Below the pieces are notes generated by a model. It saw only the letters and a program-made list of their open reading frames with translations. It was not told the origin of the DNA and did no database searches. The position numbers were made by a program, and so were the translations under genes. A DNA stretch of 64,000 bases from Turbatrix aceti (lineage: Eukaryota; Nematoda; Chromadorea; Rhabditida; Panagrolaimidae), in contig OZ017769.1 of assembly GCA_963969345.1 (NCBI GenBank), positions 1,922,001 through 1,986,000 of the forward strand. The letters run 5' to 3'. This document shows, piece after piece, positions 58,817-64,000 of the stretch; the first letter of the stretch is position 1; every line of letters begins with the position of its first letter.

Positions 58817-59071
58817 CTGAAAAAAAAACTCAGTCTATAAAACAAAAAAAATCTAAGAAAGGGGTAAAAAATGCAATTTCAAAAAAAAAATCAAAAAAAT
58901 TATTAAAAAAAAATTGCACAAAATATACAAAAAATGTTTACTCCAAAAAATCGGTGTCTTTTTAAAATAAAAAAATTTAGTTAATCAAAAAATTCCAAAA
59001 AAATTCGTTTACACTATAAAATCTAAAAAAAAAATACATTTTTCCCGAAAATAAATTTCACCCCAAAAAAC
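58817..59071. other. A-rich spacer upstream of mago
   Basis: Very A-rich on the plus strand (poly-T on the transcript strand). It ends with the left copy of the MITE target duplication, CAAAAAAC at 59064-59071. Confidence 0.5.
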
Positions 59072-59610
59072 CAGAGTTGTTCGATGCTCACCAAATTGCT
59101 CCTGCTCACTGCTCGCTCCTGCTCAGCTCACGAGCGCGAGCGGAGCGAGCGCGAAAAATTGGAGTGCTCAATGAGCATGAGCAGAGCGAGCACGAAAAAT
59201 TGAGTTGCTCAAAGAGCGCGAGCAGAGCGAGCAAGAGAAATTTTTAAAATGAGCACTGCTCACTATAAATTTAGTGCTACAAATACTAAAATACTGGTAA
59301 TTTCGACCAAAAACACGATGTTGGGGGTATCTCCAAGGAGTATACGGTCTTTCTTTTAGTGAGGAACTGAATTTTGGCTCAAAATTCACTTCTTTTTGTG
59401 TGAGCCATGTTCGCTCATTGCTCGCTCTTGCTCAACTCACGAGCGTGAGTAGAGCAGGAGCAGAGAATCTGAGAATAAAAGAGCGCGAGCGGAGCGAGCG
59501 CGAAAATTTTAGGAACTCAAAGAGCATGAGCAGAGCGAGCACGGAAAATTGAATTGCTCAAAGAGCGCGAGCAGAGCGAGCACTGAAAATTGTCGAATTG
59601 AACAACTCTG
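59072..59610. mobile_element. hAT-type MITE, 539 bp, GAGC/GCTC repeats
   Basis: Ends are CAGAGTTGTTC at 59072 and its reverse complement GAACAACTCTG ending at 59610. The flanks carry an identical 8-mer, CAAAAAAC (59064-59071 and 59611-59618). CAGAG plus an 8-bp duplication fits the hAT superfamily. Inside are two triplets of a 41-base direct repeat (GAGCGCGAGCGGAGCGAGC type) starting at 59132, 59173, 59214 and at 59481, 59522, 59563, plus GCTC words in the opposite sense nearer the left end of each half. The middle is unique AT-rich DNA. No transposase. Confidence 0.9.
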
Positions 59611-59900
59611 CAAAAAACCCATAAAATATTCGCGGAAAAAAAACCGCAAAAATTTCAAACTCAAATCAAAATCCAAGTCGCAAATTTAACCAAAAAAACA
59701 TGACTACAAAACAAAAAAAGGAAACAAACATGAGATGCCGCATGAGATGAACATTACACAAAAAAGACCAAATAATAATAAAACATAATGGATTACACAA
59801 ATATTAGTAAGTGGAATAATGGGAGAGGAGCCATGTGTGAAAATAAATAGCCAAAAAACAGCTGCGATGGACGGTTTTCTGAAAATGTCAAGAATTGAAG

Positions 59901-62060
59901 TCATTCTTCAGCTGGTGCTGCGGCAGCTTCGGTGGGCTCGGTGCTCTCTTCCACAGCGGGTGCCACAGTTTCGGCATCGCCCATGGGTACGTCATTGTCA
60001 AAAGGCTGCTCCGTTGGTGGGGCTGGGGGTTGTTGTTCTTCTTCTTCAACGGCGGCGGCGGCGGCTCCTGATGAGCTGGAAGGCGCTTCTGGGGCAGCCG
60101 GAGCGGGGGAAACGGACTGCTCATCGCCCTCGTCGATGCGGAGCTTCTTGGCTTCCTGCGCCGATGAAGGACTCACGGATTGGGCAGGACGCTTGTACGA
60201 TTGCTCATTTCGTATATCGCCTCCCTCTCGTTCGCCTTCGAAGAGCTCGTTGTCGTGCTCAATGATTTGGTCAGAGATCGCGGTCGGCAGTCGTTCGTCT
60301 GGGTTTGCAGCATCGATTGATTCGCCGTAATCGACGACAACGCGATTTGGAAGTTCTGAAAAAAATAGAATACAAAAATTTCCAATAAGAATTGAAAAAA
60401 AACTTACCCTGCATCTGGACGCTTGGTGCAAAGTCAATGCTCTTCAGATTTTCAAAGATTTGCCTCTTGACGCTCTCGAGATATTCCGTTGTGTTGTGGT
60501 TTGACATATTCGACGGCGTGATATGCAGCTTGAAATCTGGTCCGTAGTACTCAAAATAGTCGTTGTATGGAAGTTCTGCAAAAAAACAAAAAAAAAATTG
60601 AGTCAACATGAAAATTTTTGGACATTGATAAAAATTACGATTTTTCAAAACAAGAAAAAATGTCTTGACACGAAAATTTTATCAAAAGGCATATTTGTTA
60701 TCAAAATGACGATTTTTAAACAGAAAACGACTTTTTTTTTTCGTTTACGAACACTTTTCCCTTTTTTTTTATTGAAAACCATTTTTCCCCCCAAAAAAAG
60801 TCCACCTACCATTGCTAATCTCACAATCAAGAGCAACCGAAGTCTCATATGTCCAGCATCGAGCAACGTTCCTGATCGTATACCCACCGCCGCCAACCAT
60901 GATCATCGGCCGGTTGAATCGCTTCAGAAAGTCCACACACTTGCCGTGACCCTTCAGCGTCAAATTGAAGCAACCCAAACGATCACCCGTCAGCGAATCC
61001 GCACCGCACTGCAGGACAATGGCATTGGGGTCAAAAGTCTGGATGACACGGGTCATGACGGGCTGGAAGATGCGTTCGTACGTCTCGTCGTCGATGCCAT
61101 CTCGGAGCGGAAAGTTGAGAGCGTAGCGATAGCCCTTGTCAGCGCCGACGTCTCGCAAATCACCAGTGCCCGGGAAGTACTCGCCATACTTGTGGAATGA
61201 GCACGTCATGACACGATCCGTCGTGTAGAAAGCCTCTTCGACGCCATCGCCGTGGTGGATGTCGATGTCGACGTAGAGGACGCGTTGATGGACTTTGAGG
61301 AGCTCCAGGATAGCCAGAACGATGTCATTGGAGTAGCAAAAGCCGGACGCTTCGGATTTCTTCGCGTGATGCAGGCCGCCCATCCAGTTGATCGTCAAGT
61401 CAGAGTAGCCGTCGTTGATTTTTTGCGCAGCGGCTGGAATTATAAAAAAAATGAGGTAAAGTGAAGAAAAAACGAAAAAAGAGCCAAAAACAATTTAGGG
61501 CCAAAAAAAAAGTGATCGTAATTGTACTTTTTCAAAAAAAACTATCGTTATCCATTCGCCCTACTTTTTTCAGCACAAAAGCCACCAAAACAAACTCACC
61601 AATGGACCCTCCGCTGGAAATCTGGCAAAACTCATAAACGCCATCGAAGACCGGACAATCCTCGCCGACGTTGAATCGCAGCATCTGTTTGCTGTAATCA
61701 CCCATGTTATCCGGCCGAATATTCTGCAGGAAAAGCATGTAATCATCGCTATGGTACCGCGTAAGCTCATCCATTTCCGCAGGTCGAGGACGCTAAAAAA
61801 AACTCTTCTTTCATCAATTTTCTCCCTCAATCCCATTCAAACTTACGAAAATCTCCATTTTCCGGTATAATCCGTAATTGAGAAGCAAATTGTGGGTCAT
61901 ACGAATGCGGTGAGGCTTCATTGGGTGTCCCTGGCCGTAGTAGTAGTTCCCCACGTCGCCTAAAACCCGTCAAATACCTAAAAACCGCGAACGACAAAGA
62001 GTGTAACTTACCATCATAGTAGTAAGCAATCCTCCGCTTGGAGTGCGTTTGAGCAGCCAT
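59901..62060 (-). CDS. hda-1: Class I histone deacetylase (HDAC1/2)
   Basis: Zinc-dependent nuclear deacetylase of the NuRD/Sin3 type complexes. Six exons: 62060-62012, 61959-61847, 61792-61600, 61433-60810, 60575-60408 and 60355-59901; 533 residues. Residue numbers match human HDAC1: His140-His141 in [14 protein letters not shown], zinc ligands Asp176 and His178 in [10 protein letters not shown], Asp264 in [11 protein letters not shown], and Tyr303 in [14 protein letters not shown]. The segment [19 protein letters not shown] follows. Exons 5 and 6 both start with the bases AACTTCCA. The C-terminal tail (about 385-533) is divergent, with [20 protein letters not shown] as a possible nuclear signal, then an acidic Pro/Ala/Glu-rich end. 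Divergent from MFAP1. Confidence 0.98.
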
Positions 62061-62724
62061 GATCGGTTACAAGACCAGAAACAAGAGTTTGACGGTAAAA
62101 AAGTTGGATGACAACGGTCAAAGAAAAGCTCAGGTCAGAGGAGGAACTCTCGTCGCCGAACGGAACGCCGCTTTCTTCGCTTTTTTTTTGTCTGTCCGTC
62201 ATGCTCATAAGCGCCATTGTTCTTTCTGCATGTGCGTACGCCGCTGCCTGTTGTTCAATATCCCGTGCGTCCGTCAACCCCTGTCCGTGTGCGCCATTCC
62301 TGCACGCAACCTGCAACTTTAGATTACGCTCGATATTTCTTTGTTTTCCATATTTTGAACGTAAGTTTTTTTTGACATTTCGACGATCAGAGATGTTACT
62401 CTTTCTTACGTTCTCGGCCTTTTGTGTTTGTTGTTTTTATCGTATTTTTCCCGTTGCTTGTTGTTTGTAACGATAAAACTTGTTTACGTTTTTTTTTCAT
62501 TCCTACAACTTGTTTTTTCGCCTCTTATCTCTAAAGCATCCGTACTCTGATCCATCTCTAGTTTGTATTTACATCATCTATAACCGCGGGTAAAAACGGA
62601 CGATCAATAGCCCACTCCGCCCCTCTGGCGCGTTCATTTACTCCTTCGCTCAGTTTATTTTTTTGTTGCAAGTCGTAACTGACCGTCAACCAGTCATGTT
62701 GTTGTTTTCTGCTTTTAGGCCATC
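62061..62724. other. Divergent promoter region, HDAC / MFAP1
   Basis: Separates two nuclear housekeeping genes transcribed away from each other. Contains CCTGCACGCAACCTGCAAC at about 62309 and a T-rich stretch ending in TTTTAG (AG at 62717-62718) six bases before the MFAP1 ATG. No TATA box seen. Confidence 0.5.
62717..62718 (+). promoter_or_regulatory. Probable trans-splice acceptor of MFAP1
   Basis: CTGCTTTTAG ends six bases before the ATG at 62725. Either a spliced-leader acceptor or the end of a 5' UTR intron. Equivalent sites precede TPRKB (11127-11128), PABPN1 (12165-12166), EEF1AKMT4 (14349-14350) and mago (58817-58818). Confidence 0.5.
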
Positions 62725-63841
62725 ATGGGAGACGAGCCACGATTTGAGCGGCGTATGGAGGATCGCAGCATCGGCCAGAAGCGTATCCCGACGGCCGGTG
62801 CCATTCCTGTCAAGAATGAAAAGGGTCAGATTGTCATGAAACCCGTCAAAGTCACGAGATACGTTGCTGGAAAAGCGTAAGTTCACTTTTTATTGTTTTT
62901 CAATTTTTTTCTGCAATTAACAAATTTAGGCCAGCCTACCATCGCTCCAGCAGCGAAGAATCCTCCGAAGAAGACGAAATCGAGCGGCGAGAACGACGAA
63001 GAAGTTCAGCCCATCGCCGACGCGGCAGTTCGGACGATGACGATGACGACCGGCGGCATCGAAGACGAAGTGACGATCGTCGACGGGACAGACGACATCG
63101 CGATGACGATCGACGCCGGGATAGACATCGCCGGAGCAGCGACGATTCCGATGATCACAGAAAATCCAAACGGTGAGTCCAAAAAATATTATACTTTTAT
63201 CGATTTTTATCCCATTTTTGTCTTCCAGCTCAACAGCCGATCCAGAAATAGTCCGAAAGCGTCGTGCATCGTCCTCCTCCGAAGCATCAGACAACAATGC
63301 CGCTTCCGGATCGGATTCCGAAAACGAAGAAGCCATGCTCAAGCGACGAGAACGAGCCCGGCAACGCCTTGAACTCGAGCGGGAAGAGCAGGAAGCCTCA
63401 GCGCAGGAAGAAGAAGCCGACGACGGCGATGAAGAAGTCCAGGCTCGCAAACGAGAACTCTTGCGTCTAAAAGCCAAGAAAAGGGAAGAAGAAGAGCTTT
63501 TGCAAGCCGTGGAATCCTCCGAGAGCTCTGGTGAGTCGTCAGAAGAAGAATCCAGCGAAGAAGAGGAAAGCGAGGAAGAAACGATGCTAAAACCCGTCTT
63601 TGTCCCCAAAGTCGACCGGGTGACGCTCGACGAGGCTCAGAAGGAGCAGGAGAGACTGGAACAACTTCGACTCGATGAGGAAAAGAGGCGGGAAGAGCGG
63701 AAGAAGCAGACGGTCGCCATGATCGAGGACATGAAGCGGAAAGAGCTCGAAGCCGAGCGCAGGAAGAAGGAGGACAACATCGACCTCAGTTCTATCGTAA
63801 CCGACGACGAGGACGCTCAGCTCGCTTACGATACCTGGAAG
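62725..63841 (+). CDS. mfap-1: MFAP1, spliceosomal B-complex protein, 5' part
   Basis: MFAP1 is a nuclear component of the precatalytic spliceosome. Exons in view: 62725-62876, 62930-63172 and 63229-63841, phases 2, 2 and 0; the gene continues past the window edge. 336 codons are visible. The N-terminal TRYVAGKAP matches the family's (V)RYxxGKAP start. Exon 2 is Ser/Glu then almost purely Arg/Asp/Ser (RS-like), and exon 3 is highly charged coiled-coil with [16 protein letters not shown], an acidic Ser/Glu run, the family motif [14 protein letters not shown] and [14 protein letters not shown] at its end. The third donor is GTCGGT, unusual, but the family's next residues would follow Trp-Lys at that point. 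The C-terminal MFAP1 domain lies outside. Confidence 0.93.
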
Positions 63842-64000
63842 GTCGGTTTTTTACACATTTATATTTTTTATACAAAAAAATTTTACATTTCATAAATTAC
63901 ACTTTTTCGTTCAAAATTTTTTTATTTTATTCTGTCATAATTTTTTTACATTTTATAAATTACGTTTTTTTGTTAAATTTTAAAAATTAAAAATTGTCAC
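63842..64000 (+). other. Start of MFAP1 intron 3
   Basis: AT-rich intron sequence with no exon before the window edge. Confidence 0.7.

Overview
This is nuclear DNA of a nematode. The deciding evidence is two cuticular collagens with the nematode Col_cuticle_N leader, a cuticlin-type ZP protein, compact GC-richer exons separated by very AT-rich, T-tract-filled introns, and several start codons that sit directly behind a TTTTCAG or TTTTTAG acceptor, as expected for spliced-leader trans-splicing. I cannot name the genus. A full-length BIRC6/BRUCE gene argues against Caenorhabditis elegans, whose known BIR proteins are the small BIR-1 and BIR-2.

Layout, left to right: the 3' part of eIF3c (+, 1-2883); homogentisate 1,2-dioxygenase (+, 4161-7593); a small CAAX-box protein of unknown function (+, 8074-9559); the KEOPS subunit TPRKB/Cgi121 (-, 10568-11125); nuclear poly(A)-binding protein PABPN1 (+, 12197-13336); an EEF1AKMT4-like methyltransferase (+, 14362-15834); a short MAGUK (+, 18524-22354); two tandem cuticle collagens (-, 22758-23857 and 24180-25469); a 2.1-kb inverted-repeat element (26802-28888); a secreted phospholipase-A2-like protein (+, 29568-30676); the giant BIRC6/BRUCE gene (-, 53570 down to 31504, 22 exons, 5396 residues by my phase-consistent model); a GC-rich hAT-type MITE (55243-55667); a cuticlin (+, 56138-57673); mago nashi (-, 58367-58816); a second hAT-type MITE (59072-59610); HDAC1/2 (-, 59901-62060); and the 5' part of MFAP1 (+, 62725 to the window end).

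Functionally the window mixes housekeeping genes (translation initiation, tRNA modification, polyadenylation, exon-junction and spliceosome proteins, chromatin deacetylation, tyrosine catabolism) with cuticle genes. No operon is evident: same-strand neighbours are usually more than 1 kb apart, and two pairs are divergent (TPRKB/PABPN1 and HDAC/MFAP1).

The most interesting non-coding content is two non-autonomous hAT-type elements. Each has terminal inverted repeats and perfect 8-bp target duplications, and each is packed with a short self-complementary word (GAGC/GCTC in one, GGCCGGCC in the other). A third array of the same flavour, GTTCGCGAAC on a 31-bp period, lies in a MAGUK intron. I see no tRNA, rRNA or CRISPR array. 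Exon coordinates were derived by hand from splice sites, reading-frame phase and family knowledge; no search was run.
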